Below the pieces are notes generated by a model, which was not told the DNA's origin, searched no databases, and worked only from the letters and a program-made list of their open reading frames with translations. A stretch of DNA of 64,000 nt. Source: Hybos culiciformis (Eukaryota > Arthropoda > Insecta > Diptera > Hybotidae). The stretch covers positions 81,322,598 to 81,386,597 of the forward strand of contig OZ023273.1 in NCBI GenBank assembly GCA_964007475.1, written 5' to 3'. The position numbers were made by a program, and so were the translations under genes. Below, piece after piece: positions 9,316-19,737 of this stretch; positions within the stretch are counted from its first letter, which is position 1, and the number at the start of each line of letters is the position of its first letter.

Positions 9316-10382
9316 TATTTACGTTGACAGGTGTCCCCTCTTCTCCGGTCTTTACGGTTTCCTCACCGTCTTCATCTTCTTCTTCATCTTCTTCTTCATC
9401 TTCTTCAACTATGGATAGTTTACCTGTTAGGTCATTCTCCACCTCTCCTTCACCGAGGGTGTTACCATTGGTGTCCTGGAGGTGTCGCTTCTTCAAACGA
9501 ATTTACACACTGCCCATGCCCCAAGCCATCTTCCCGAAGTTAGGGTACAGCATATCTTCCGCAGTCTTGTTAATCTGCCCGTTCCCTTTGTCGAAGCTGG
9601 TATGTCCACCTTCAGAATCCTCCAGTCGCCTGTTGGAATTGCGGGATTCTGGCACTTCAGCAGCTCCAACGCTTCTTCGGGTGCAACCACTCTTGGTATA
9701 AACACCTTTGCCTTTGGCGCCGTTGGAATGTCGGCCCAGTCAAACTTCAAGTCTGGCATTCTCCCACAGATGCGAAAGACTGCCGACTACGCCACGAACC
9801 CACGTCAGGGCCTGCATATCCTGGCACTTCCTTATTTTTACTCCGTTTCGCCTGCTCCATCAAATGACGGCATCGCTTGGTTCTGGAGTTACTTCCTTCG
9901 TTCTATCAGACCCTTTATCAGCCCCATCTCCACCAGCTTCTTGAGACATACGTCTCAGAGGGTCTGCCCGGTCTATGAGACCCACGATGAGATGTCTTTT
10001 GACGATCTCACTCGCAGTTGAGGCTTTAAGGGTCGACGTTTTCTCCGGCTCCTTGGATTTCTCCTCGGGGTTGATATGGCCGCGCCTAGGTTTTTTGAGG
10101 CTTGTTGGATTTGGATCATCCACCGAGCGCTCCTTCCTCTTTAGCTGCTGCACCACCGATTCCTCTATTGAGTTTGAAAACTCTTTGTCTTCAGGGGAGA
10201 ACCTCTCTTTGTTTCCAAAGTGTTCTCTCCCTGCTTGTATGGCTTCCCTGGTCCAAGAAACGCGCTTCAGCTCCTCTGGTGAGGATTGTCGTTTCTTGCC
10301 CAGTGTTTCCATTATCCGCACTGCGGCTTTATATTGAGCTAGGGCCTTTCGCCCTCTCTCTTCCCTTTACTAGGCCCTGACA
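9281..10382 (-). pseudogene. LINE ORF1 (gag-like, DUF4780-type domain)
   Basis: ORF1 of the minus-strand LINE starts at the ATG complementary to 10380-10382 (MSGPSKGKRE) and ends at 9281-9283. It is broken into at least three frames. The first gives RIMETLGKKRQSSPEELKRV and a charged linker rich in Ser, Glu and Lys. The middle gives FDWADIPTAPKAKVFIPRVV and GDWRILKVDIPASTKGTGRL. The end gives KKRHLQDTNGNTLGEG plus an acidic tail from 9370-9400 encoded by GAA/GAG repeats. The W-R-I-L-K-V-D-I-P block resembles the DUF4780 domain known from insect LINE ORF1 proteins; I infer an RNA-binding role. It overlaps ORF2 at 9281-9315. Confidence 0.65.
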
Positions 10383-10384
10383 TG

Positions 10385-10816
10385 ACAACGGCCGACTAAA
10401 TTTTGTTTTACTTTGAAAAGTTCAACTTCTTTCTCAAGTATTTCAACCTCTTTAAGCCGAAGCGACAACTGACTTTTATTATTATCGGCTGACTCAAAAT
10501 GTTTAGGTGGCTTTGTACTACGGACGTTTTTATGAAAAAATGGCGTACTTACATTCTGATGCCTCTGAAAGGATCTGAAACCTCGACCTGACATTACTGT
10601 GACATCCGTTTCCATCCGAGATTCACGCCCGTCCTCATTTTCACTACTGGTCAATCTTTCGCCCTGACTTCTCTTTGCTTTCATATTTTCTTGATATGTA
10701 CTCTGCGTTTTCATCAACCTGTTGTACAATGCCATGTTAACACCTGATGTTGGTAGACTTCGTTGTCGGCACAATTCTTCAAATTCCTTCTTTGTATAAG
10801 TATTCACACTAAACAT
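10385..10816 (-). pseudogene. Gag-like fragment: SAP-like domain plus coiled coil
   Basis: The minus-strand ATG is at 10814-10816. Residues 8-35 (TKKEFEELCRQRSLPTSGVN and MALYNRLM) fit the SAP pattern of two short helices with L-P-T-S-G between them, a DNA-binding fold. A polar linker follows, then a heptad-like helix RLKEVEILEKEVELFKVKQN near the end. Some insect retroelement Gag proteins have this order by general knowledge. The coding sense stops at about 10383, exactly where LINE ORF1 begins, so the LINE or its 5' junction cut it off. It could also be the first exon of a host gene. No downstream exon is visible. Confidence 0.45.
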
Positions 10817-11164
10817 CTTTGGCGATTTTCGGTGTATATCCCACTTCTGATTTTGTAAGGCTTGATTTTACAACAAGTAAAACTCGTTATTTCAATTTTC
10901 TGAAATTATTTCGTTTTATTTTCTATTTGACAAAAATTTTTAACAATCCTTATTCTTCGCTTTTATTTAATTCCTCTTTCGTGTTATTTCTTATACGCAT
11001 AATTTTCGAATGAATCTCCTTTCTTATTTTACCTTTCTTCTCCTTTTACACTTTCAGTTATCTTTCTCTTTCTAAAAATGCCTACTTCATTACAACCTCA
11101 CCATATACTTCCTTTATTCATATTGCGTTAATTAACAATTATCAAAATAACCTACACTTAATAC

Positions 11165-11430
11165 TAACCCTACAATTCTTTATTTTTATATCTAATTTTT
11201 TATTCTATTTCCCTTATCACCTCTTCGGGATTCGAACCTCGGTCGTTAGCATTTTAATCGAACACTCTACCATTAAGCCATAGTAATAAAATTATTCATG
11301 TACATAAAATAGAAAATATAAATATCGTATACATTTTTCTTACACTCTCTCCGGGATTCGAACCTCGTTCTTTAGCATTTCAATTTACCACTCTACCATT
11401 CGGCCATAGTAATAAATTTATTCAAAAATT
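11165..11430 (-). mobile_element. tRNA-derived SINE, family S1, dimeric copy
   Basis: On the minus strand two tRNA-like bodies lie in tandem. The first is at about 11418-11345 (ATGGCCGAATGGTAGAGTGG ... GAGGTTCGAATCCC). A linker starting GTATACGATATTTATATTTT (from 11332) follows, then the second body (ATGGCTTAATGGTAGAGTG ... GAGGTTCGAATCCCG) and an A-rich tail. The A-box-like TGGTAGAG and the B box GGTTCGAATCC are clear, so RNA polymerase III transcription is plausible. Single-unit relatives starting with the same GTATAC linker are at 30818-31056, 43858-44105 and 60355-60608. Cloverleaf pairing is imperfect, so I do not call functional tRNAs. Confidence 0.65.
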
Positions 11431-11584
11431 TGAATTCAAAAATTTTTGGAACAATATTAACTCCCTTTGTACTAAAAATTATGCTCCGGGGCATTACTTT
11501 TTCGATTTTAAAGCAATTTGTACCGCAATTTAATAGCGAAAGAACATAAATATTGGTTAAAAAAAAAAAAATTATTGTTGTGTG

Positions 11585-11668
11585 TATATAATCATCTAGA
11601 ATTTGTTCGAAAGATACCTATTAAATAATAGGTATCTTTCGCACAAATTCTAGATGATCATATACATT
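11585..11668. repeat. Near-perfect hairpin, ~38 bp arms, 4 bp loop
   Basis: The arms TCATCTAGAATTTGTTCGAA and AGATACCTATT are mirrored after a short AAAT loop, with about two mismatches. It may be a very small MITE or a structured RNA element. No coding capacity. Confidence 0.7.
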
Positions 11669-12010
11669 CCAAAATCTAGTCTTGTTTTCTCAACTACATA
11701 ATTTGCTCAAATTTAAAGCCTACTTAGCTTGAGCCTATGACTTTATTTATTTTACATTATCAGATGCTCTTATTGAAGTCGTCTTTGTCATGGTCTCACG
11801 AGAGAGACGACGAAATAAAATGGAGAGAAAGAGAACTTTTTTTTTTAGTTCAAGCAATAAATAGTAAATAGTACTTAAATCAAAATAATATGTTTTTGAC
11901 TTTGAATTAATATATTTTTGACTTAAATTGTATAGACTGTGTTTGACTGTGTTAGGTCTATGTATGTAGAAAATTTTTAGATTTTTGAATGAATGACAAA
12001 TTTGATTTGT

Positions 12011-12916
12011 ATGAAAACATATGTAAAAATACAAAAGTTTTGTCAATCATTTCGATGACTTTTTATTCTATAATTTTTTTTTGTAAATGAAAATAAATAA
12101 TTTAATTATTAAATATTTTCGTTAAAAAATTTCAAAGCTGAAGAGAACCATTAAAACATTAAAAAATTAATTTAAGAAAAAGAAAAGGATTTAACATACG
12201 GCAAGTATAAAAAAGTTTATTGTGCAAAAAGTTTGCAGCTTTTAAATAATTTTTTTAATTTTTTAGAATCAAGGCAGAAATTATTTTGAAATGTGGTCGT
12301 CATCCCACAAATGAATGTTACTGCTCCACCTTACAAAGTATAAATTCATGTAGGTTCTTTATTCATTTTTTTTCAGTTATTAGTTATTATATATTCTTCA
12401 GTTTTTGCGTATAATAATGCTGATAGGAATGATGTCGAGGCTTCTTTTGAGTGCATAGGTAAATTAAATATGAAGATAAGTTAATTTTAAAGGTACTTTC
12501 GTTAACTTTAGATCTTAGTCACACTACTTAAATTTAAATTTTTATACATATTCCTTTAAAAACTAAATCATATTATTATATATACATTTTTTTCTTTTTT
12601 TGGAATTTTATTGTCCAATTGTACTTCTAATAATGATCGACCTTGTGATAATTATTTTTATTAATAATTTAGCAGTTATTTAAAAATTAACAGTTGATGT
12701 TATTAAAATTGTTCACAAATGTTTAACAAATGTTTTTTTAAAATAAAATAAAAAAAAATATTTCACTTACTAAATATCTATTGTACTCATTTATATTTTT
12801 TAGGAATTGATTTAGTAAAGATGTTTAAAATGTATGTAAAGCAATATCTTAGTATAAATGCTAGGGGTGTCAATAAGGTCGATATCAATAAGCGACGATT
12901 TAGTAAATTCTTTTAA
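12011..12916 (+). CDS. Candidate three-exon gene for a small secreted peptide
   Basis: Proposed exons: 12011-12022 (M-K-T-Y), 12377-12458 and 12804-12916 (stop TAA 12914-12916). Introns start GTAAAA and GTAAAT and end TTTTTTTTCAG and ATTTTTTAG. The joined exons total 207 bases, a clean frame of 68 residues. Exon 2 begins LLVIIYSSVFA, a strong signal-peptide core with plausible cleavage after Ala, then YNNADRNDVEASFECI. The codon split across the second intron (G + GA) is restored in phase and exon 3 runs IDLVKMFKMYVKQYL and on to RRFSKFF. The mature part is basic with one cysteine and a helix-like segment. Exon 1 is only four codons and is the weakest part. No homologue is recognised; chance in AT-rich DNA remains possible. 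Confidence 0.3.
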
Positions 12917-13960
12917 ATAACTAGGTACATTAAATTTTATAGGCATTTTTTAAAACTTTTTATCTTGAAAACATTGAAAATACAAAACCATTAGAATTTT
13001 TTTTTTAAACTTTATTGTTATAACATACAGAAAAATAATTATGACTATAATTTAAAACAAGAGAGCAATTCTTTTCATAATCCATTTAGTTCCGTATACC
13101 ACTAATAAAAATGAATTGAAGCAAGTATCTGTACTATAATAGTAATTTGAACATCCAACAACACAACTCTCATCTTAGATTTAGTAGAAATTTTTTTTCC
13201 CAATTTTTTTTTGGCACAACTATAAAAGTTTTCTAATTTTTTCTCTTTTGATACAACAGAAAAATAAACAATTTTTAAACACTATTTTATCCAATGTAAC
13301 TAAATTTTTTTTATTTGAATTTATTACTTCTATAAAAAAACCTTCATAAATTTTATTTACTGATTTTTTTCACTTTTTTACTTTTCTGAATATTTTATCA
13401 CCGAAATTATTCAAAATATTTTTGTATTTTTGTATACATTTTAAATAAAGACGTCAAGAGTAATAACGTATTTGTTGTTTAATTATTACACTAGAGGCAG
13501 CACCTTACACGGCCTATTTACACCATAATTTGACTTATAATTTTGGCTTCGGTTTACTATTTATTGCTGGAATTATAAAAAAAAGTTGCTACTTTTCTCC
13601 GATTAATATAGAGACATCTGTTGTAAAATTATATAAACAATTTGACGTTATTAAAAAAAATTGTATGTAAAAAAATAAAAAAAGTACAGCCAAGCCAAAT
13701 GGCTATTTCGCATAGTTCTAAAAAATTCTAAAACGCTTTTAAAAATTTATCAAATGTTTGTTAATGGTAATTTTGAATTAAAAGCCATTTTGATTTTAAA
13801 GTAATTAAAAAATAAAAAATAAAATATAAAATTTAAGACACAAAAATTTTATTTTAAGAAAGATGCTTTCTATCGAAGAGCCATAAAAAGTTAAAAATAA
13901 AAATTTATTCCTGCAAGGTCTTGATATTAAATGTTCAAACTATTTTAAAAAGCGTTCGAG
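12917..13960. other. No gene seen
   Basis: AT-rich sequence with many poly-A and poly-T runs. Nothing recognisable on either strand. Confidence 0.5.
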
Positions 13961-13979
13961 ACCTTTTCAATGTACCAAA

Positions 13980-14115
13980 ACAATATCCCACCGCCCCTAA
14001 CCTCGCTCTCGTTGTGCCGATTCTGACGTCGCAAATCTCACTGACCAACCACCAGTCCACTGGCCCTCCCGCCGTCCCCCACCTCCCTCTCGTTGTGCCA
14101 ATTCTGAGTTGTTCA
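13980..14115. repeat. GC-rich relative of the 1.5 kb hairpin block
   Basis: CGCAAATCTCACTGACCAAC followed by CACCAGTCCACTGGCCCTCC resembles the right arm of the 1482-1622 palindrome (GCAAATCCCACTGACCAACC then a GCCCGCC run). CCTCTCGTTGTGCC-type sequence occurs twice around it. It is probably a diverged copy of the same dispersed unit with decayed pairing. Confidence 0.45.
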
Positions 14116-14217
14116 CGTCATCCGCACTTTAACCTCAAATTTTTAGCGACAATTGTCATTTTGCAAAATTCCATTTGTCCGCGATTGATTTTTTAAATTT
14201 TTAGCGGACAAATGAAT

Positions 14218-14848
14218 TCACTAGGTCCCTGGGCAAAAGATTCTAAAAGGACCTTTTTTTTAAAAAAGTAAATGTAAATATACTGATTAAAAAATATAAG
14301 TTCCTTTTGATGACTTGCTATATAAAATTAATAATTAAAGCCCGTTAGCAAAATATAAACCAAATCTAAATCAATAATTTCTAATAAATTTTTTTGAAAT
14401 AAATTTGAAATTCAAAATTTGATGCTAGTTGGATTAACCGCAAATCTATTGACATAAAATATGTTATAGCGTTTCTGCACTGGCAGTCTTAATATCGGTT
14501 CTTGCGAAAGACGTCTTTCTCTCAGCTCTCTTTCGCCACATAAAAAAAAATGCAAGAACCGAAAGAAAGACTCTTCAAAGTACATACTTTGGCGCTTTGC
14601 AGTTTGTAGATTATTATTTTTTGTTGTTTTTTGTTGCGAAAGAAAGTGCTTTTGGCAGTGTGTACAACTTTTTCAAAAGACTGATTTGAGACGTCTTTGT
14701 TTTGCCAGTGCAGAAAGCGTATTAAATGTGAAATATGTAATTTTTTTATTAGAAATAATTTTAGTAGAAGTTTAATCATTTGGTGGGCGCTCTAAAAAAA
14801 GTGGGCTCTGGGCAACTGCCCAAAGTGTCCGTGGGCAATCCGGCACTG
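14218..14848 (-). mobile_element. hAT-like terminus (CAGTGCCGGATTGCCC), possible ~630 bp element
   Basis: The minus strand starts CAGTGCCGGATTGCCCACGG at 14848, a typical hAT end, followed by GGGCAGTTGCCC. A loosely similar GTCCCTGGGCA block at 14224-14236 may be the other end. No 8 bp duplication supports these limits, so the left boundary is a guess. A separate small MITE (14473-14715) lies inside. Confidence 0.35.
14473..14715. mobile_element. Small MITE with TTCTGCACTGGCA termini
   Basis: The 13 bp TIRs TTCTGCACTGGCA and TGCCAGTGCAGAA are perfect. AGCGT flanks both ends (14468-14472 and 14716-14720), a possible 5 bp duplication. Further inside, AAGACGTC-type sequence is shared by both arms. 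Non-coding, 243 bp. Confidence 0.65.
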
Positions 14849-15124
14849 ACTTGTCATTTTGAATTTAATAGACATCCAAGCTTTAAGTGTACAAAATAAG
14901 CCTTCTATATTTTTCTAATTACTATTAATTATGCATGAATTCGTATACTAATCCAGTATTCTTGCTACTTGGGACGCAAATTAAAAATAAAAAAATATAA
15001 TAAGAATTATTACTGCACGAAATAAAAAATTAATATAAACAAATTATAAGAAAACTTTTATTTTATATTTTTTTTTAATTTCTTAAAGATATATAATTTT
15101 ATGAAAATTTGAAGTGGATGTATT

Positions 15125-15187
15125 AATCAAAAAATTCAAAACGGGCCAGAGAAAAATGCTTAGCGGGCCGTAGTTTGGGCACCACTG
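15125..15187 (-). mobile_element. hAT (Charlie-like) terminus cutting an exon
   Basis: The minus strand from 15187 reads CAGTGGTGCCCAAACTACGG followed by CCCGC, a classic hAT/Charlie-type end. It immediately follows the SAM-like coding stretch at 15190-15440, which it probably truncates. The partner end was not identified. Confidence 0.5.
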
Positions 15188-15189
15188 AT

Positions 15190-15440
15190 CTAAGTAATAA
15201 AAAGAATTATAATAATAACATTTGATTTTTTCCATTCAATCAATTGTTTTCTAAATTCAATTTTTTTATGCATGTCCTCCACAATTGGGAAAATTTGGTC
15301 TAAATCGTATTCTGTAATGTTATTTAAAGTATCAACCGGACAATTTGAAATTTTTTTTGCCAAACTATCAAACCCCCAATTCATCAATAAGTTAAAAACT
15401 TCCAGGCTGCGAAAAGTTACAACCGATAAATTTGTTGTTT
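15190..15440 (-). pseudogene. Exon-like fragment with SAM-like domain
   Basis: On the minus strand an acceptor-like TTCTTTTTAG ends at 15441. Coding-like sequence then runs TTNLSVVTFRSLEVFNLLMN, WGFDSLAKKIS and ITEYDLDQIFPIVEDMHKKI to EFRKQLIEWKKS. The L-x2-W-G-F ... I-T-E-x-D-L-x2-I-F-P-I ... K-I-E-F-R-K layout matches the small SAM-like domain found in many uncharacterised insect and transposon-associated proteins. It ends where a hAT terminus begins (15187), so the gene is probably disrupted here. No neighbouring exons are visible. It could be host or transposon derived. Confidence 0.4.
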
Positions 15441-15921
15441 CTAAAAAGAATAAAATATAAAATTAAATTGCTGATATTTAAAATTAGATTTGTTAATTTT
15501 ACTCTCAGATTAATTATATACTTAGTACAGATGGATAAATTTTGAATTTTTCCGTTCTATTAAAACTGTCAAAAACCATATGATATAATTTTTTTTGTTG
15601 TTTAAACACAACATACACATTTGCTTGTTAATAAGAGTCGCATTTTATATTTTAACTTCAAGCCATGGAGAAAAATATTTTTCAAGTACATACAATTAAA
15701 ATTATCGTTTTATTTATTTTTAAAATTACGATCTTGTATTGACGATTTAACAGGATATGTTAATGTCGAGAGTTTTTTTTCTTTAAATATTTTTTTTTCG
15801 CAGATTAATTTTTCTGAAAATTTTCAAGAATTAAATAATAAAAATTTTAAATACTGATCATTAAGAAGAAAATTTAATTATCACATTTGTTAAATATGAA
15901 AATAAAGATAAAAATATCACG

Positions 15922-16400
15922 TTCGTTCAATACATACTTAATTATTTTATTGAATTTTTAGATTTTTTTTTTCAATTTGTTTAATTTGGTACACATAAAT
16001 GTTAATTAATGAAATTTAAACATTGATTTCAAGTACAAATATTATTTGATTTGATGAATTTATTTCATTATTTGATGAATTAAATGGACTTGATTTAATT
16101 GAATGGTTTCATGAACTTGTTAGATTTGGTTAATTTCAGTTATTTATAAAATAGATACGTTCAATACATCCTTAATTAGTTAATTGAATTTTTAGAAATT
16201 CTTTTTTAATTTGTTTTAATTTGTTTAATTTGTTACACATAAATATTATTTAAAGAAATATAAACATTGATTTTAAGTACAATTATTATTTGATTTAATG
16301 AATTTATTTCATTTGATGTAAATTATTTGATGATTTGATGAATTAAATGGACTTGATTTAATTGAATGGTTTCATGGACTTGTCTGATTTGGTTATAGCT
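15922..16400. repeat. Tandem duplication of a ~235 bp AT-rich unit
   Basis: Two successive units both start CGTTCAATACAT and both contain GAATTAAATGGACTTGATTT followed by AATTGAATGGTTTCATG. The first covers about 15922-16157 and the second about 16158-16400, diverged by small indels. No coding capacity. It may be the start of a satellite array. Confidence 0.75.
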
Positions 16401-18440
16401 TAATGAAATTGATTTTTTAGTATTTTTGGCTATGTAATAATATCTTATTGTTATGTATTTATTTATTATTAATTTCAATAATGCATAAAAACAGTTCATT
16501 ACAGAGCATTTTCGAATTTTCTTATCTGGAATTTATATACTATATTTTATATACATGGACAAAGGTGAATAAAAGTTATTCTAAAAACATTTTTTTTACC
16601 ACATATGAGAATTTAAAATAATTTTATTTAGAAAAATTATTTAAATAAAAAAAAAATCAAATATCTAAATTCACACATGTTATCGTGGATTGAATTGAAA
16701 TTACTTAAAAAATATTTTCCTCATTCGACTCTGTTTTTGATGTCATTTTTAAATTCAAAATAAACGATAAATTTTAAATTTTTTTATTTCTGTGCGGCTT
16801 TTTTAATTTTTTTTATATTATTTAAAAAACTTTTCGAACCACATTTCGGGAAAATTGAAAGATAATTAATAAAGCTATTAGTGGAAAAAAATATTTTTTT
16901 AATATCTCGCGTTTCTGCAATTCTATTGCAGCCGGAATGAATTTTTTTTTTCGTCGAGAAAACTTTATAAGCTATTTTTTTAATTAAAAAATATTAATTT
17001 TTTAATGAGTTTCACTTTAAAATGTGAAAAATATAATTATATTTGATGTGCAAAAAATTTGGCTAAAAAAAATTATTTTAGTGGTAAAAATCTTAATTTT
17101 TGTATTTTTTTAAATATATGGAGGCGAGAAAAAAATTAAATTAACATGAGAAAATGGTATGTATTTTTAATTCTCACCGGGAAAATTTATAGATTAATAA
17201 ATGTTCTTTCAAAAGAATTTAAAAAAGAAATTTATGGTTCGTTAAATAAAATGTTACAAGACAATTACCACATCAGTTGCTTACCCGCCATTATTGTATG
17301 ATGTTTTTTTTTTTTTTTTTTTTTAATTAAATTCAACTTTTTTTTTTTAATTTTTGAAAGTTTCAAAAATATTGCACTTTTAAGAATTGCTAAATTTTTA
17401 ATTTGAAAAATTCAATTTTTTTGTCAACAAACTTTACTGATTTTGTTTCAAATTATTTTGACAGTTTTAACGTGTAAATATTTACAATTTAGAATAAAAA
17501 TGTTAATTGCTTACTTCTATAGATTATAAATTATATTAGTATTCGATGATTTTACTAAAGGGGCTAAGAATAGAACTTGTTTTGTAAAGGGCTCTTATAA
17601 TCCAACTTTAACTTCTGTCGTAAAGTTATTAATGGTAGATTTAATTGTATCTTAAGTGGACTTATTTCTTATATTTTAAAATAAAACAAATTTACCATTG
17701 TCCGAGAACGGACATGCAGAATCTTGAAATTTTCAATCAAACTGCTGTTCCAAACATTCATGCAATACATTTTGTAAGATTGTATTCTCGTTCAACGTTT
17801 GTTTGTTGGAATTAAATTTTCGTTCATTTCTTCAGTCATATCATAATATAGTTTCTAAACCTATATTATGATATTTAATACGTAAAATGTATATGTATAC
17901 AAAAACAAACTAAAGCAAATGTATACAGAAATCAATATTAATAATAAAATGTACCAACCTATATCGAAAATTGCAAAATATAAGGAACAAAAGTAAAAAA
18001 TTCAATTTAAGGTTTTTAATTTTTTTAAATTTTTGAAAAAACATAATTTTATCATAAGGAATACGAGATTTGGGTAAGACATGTCTTTATATTTCTGTTA
18101 ATTAAAACATTTCGATCAATACTTAACATTATCATAATTCTCATATTTATTTGCCTTGTGCACTTTTTGTGCGTATGTTTTTATACTTATGTTTTATGCT
18201 TATTTGTTTTTTCATTTTATAGTTTATACATTTTTTTGCTTTAGCTTTTTTATGCTTATGCTTTATGCTTGTTTGTTTATTCATTTTATAGTTTATATAT
18301 TTTTTTGCTTATCAGCTTTAGGTATTTTGTAATTTTTATTATATATATTGCTTTAAAAAAATATTTTTTATGTATTTATGCTTATGCATGCTAGTGTTTT
18401 TAATGGTAGCTTCATTGATTTTGTTTTTGATAATTTTAGC
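16401..18440. other. No gene seen
   Basis: Very AT-rich DNA with long homopolymers (for example poly-T near 17308). Local short repeats such as TTTATGCTTATG near 18180-18290 are present, but no gene, RNA or TIR structure was recognised. Confidence 0.5.
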
Positions 18441-18459
18441 ATAATTTGACACATTGTAA

Positions 18460-18535
18460 ACTCCTGATGATGACTTGGAATAAGTCGAAATATTGAGTTT
18501 TAGATCGTAATAAAAAACATTATCAACAATATATT
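18460..18535 (+). repeat. Possible Penelope-like element 3' signature
   Basis: CCTGATGATGACTTGGAATA followed by AGTCGAAATATTG resembles the conserved 3' region of Penelope-like retroelements (CCTGATGA ... GTCGAAA ... TTG). Only this short signature is present; no RT or GIY-YIG coding lies nearby. Confidence 0.3.
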
Positions 18536-18929
18536 ATTGTTTATAAAAAAGTAACATCAATTAACATCTAAAGCCAACACAACATAGATATTTACGCTCA
18601 GCAATACAAAAACAATATAGTGAACTTTAAAAATATCAGCAACAACAAAGTATTATCAAAAATATGAATGTTTAATATCGGAATCCTTTCAATAAATTAT
18701 ACATATTTATTAATAAACTTGTAGTTACTTTCACACTCCTGCATGAACCAAAATAAAATAATTAGTAATTAGTAAATAACAAAATAATCTTATTCAAATC
18801 ATCAAATTAAAGTTTTTCTATAATCTATAGTTCCGTAAGAAATTGACTTCATTGCAAAACATTTGTTTTTGTTTGTTTTTCAATCCGTTTAATTTCTGTC
18901 AAATTCTTTGCAGTTGTGTTTTTTTTTTA

Positions 18930-19058
18930 TAAAAAAAAAAAAAAAAAAAAATTCAAATTCAAGTCAGACAAATTGAAATTTCAGTCCGTGCTGGGAATTC
19001 AACCCACGACCTTACATGTCATAGGATAAGGGCAATACAATGACTACACCATGACGGC
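18930..19058 (-). mobile_element. tRNA-derived SINE, family S3
   Basis: The minus strand reads AAGCCGTCATGGTGTAGTCA (A-box region) and, about 35 bases on, GTCGTGGGTTGAATTCCCAG (B box and T-arm). A short unrelated tail and a homopolymer run follow (about 18925-18950). Acceptor-stem pairing is poor, so this is a SINE or tRNA pseudogene, not a working tRNA. Confidence 0.5.
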
Positions 19059-19737
19059 TTAATATATATGAAAATGTCTGTGTGATAAACCCATCGCTGG
19101 CATCGTAAAAATTAAAAATGTTTCTATTCTACGGTCAGATTATCTTTGTTTTTTTTATTTTAAGAATTTGTAGCAAAAAAAAAGTAAAATAAAAATAAAA
19201 TATTTACTTTTTTTTTATTAAAAAACGAATTATTTATCAAAATTTATAAACTTTTATTTCTTTGAATGGAAACAATGATTTTTTACTAAACTGAACAGCG
19301 CCCTATTTATTGTTAGGTCCAACTGAACTAGGTCGAAATAACTCCACCATTATAATAAAAATAATAATGTATTTTTCTTAACTGAACGGCGTTATCATGA
19401 CAAAATTTCCGCAAATTTTGATATCTCGTGGCGTTATTCCGACGCGTTTTGTGGTTTTTCGAGTACGCCTCCAATACAAAGCAAAAAATTCCCTCACTAT
19501 TAATCAAAGGTATTAGCGCATAATATTCCAAATTTTTTTTGCAAATAACTTTTATATTGTAATATGTACACGGAAAGAATTAATTAAGCATAACTGACAT
19601 AAATCAAGCATAAACCCTATCGGTTTAGCGCCTAGTAAAAAACTGCATAAAAAATGTTCTAAATTACTTGATATAAGTATTTTAAAATATCAAAAATTTT
19701 AGTATAAAATAATTTGTTTTAAATATATTATTTCTTA

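Noticed and set aside
9168..10021. Plus-strand frames with Ser/Leu-rich products near 9.2-10.3 kb
   Set aside because: They are antisense to LINE ORF1; the Ser run is the complement of the acidic GAA/GAG stretch.
11225..11410. Functional tRNA genes
   Set aside because: A and B boxes are present but acceptor and T stems pair poorly, and the sequences recur with shared leaders and A-rich tails. SINEs fit better.
14470..14779. Minus-strand 85-residue frame
   Set aside because: It spans a MITE with perfect TIRs and has low-complexity composition.
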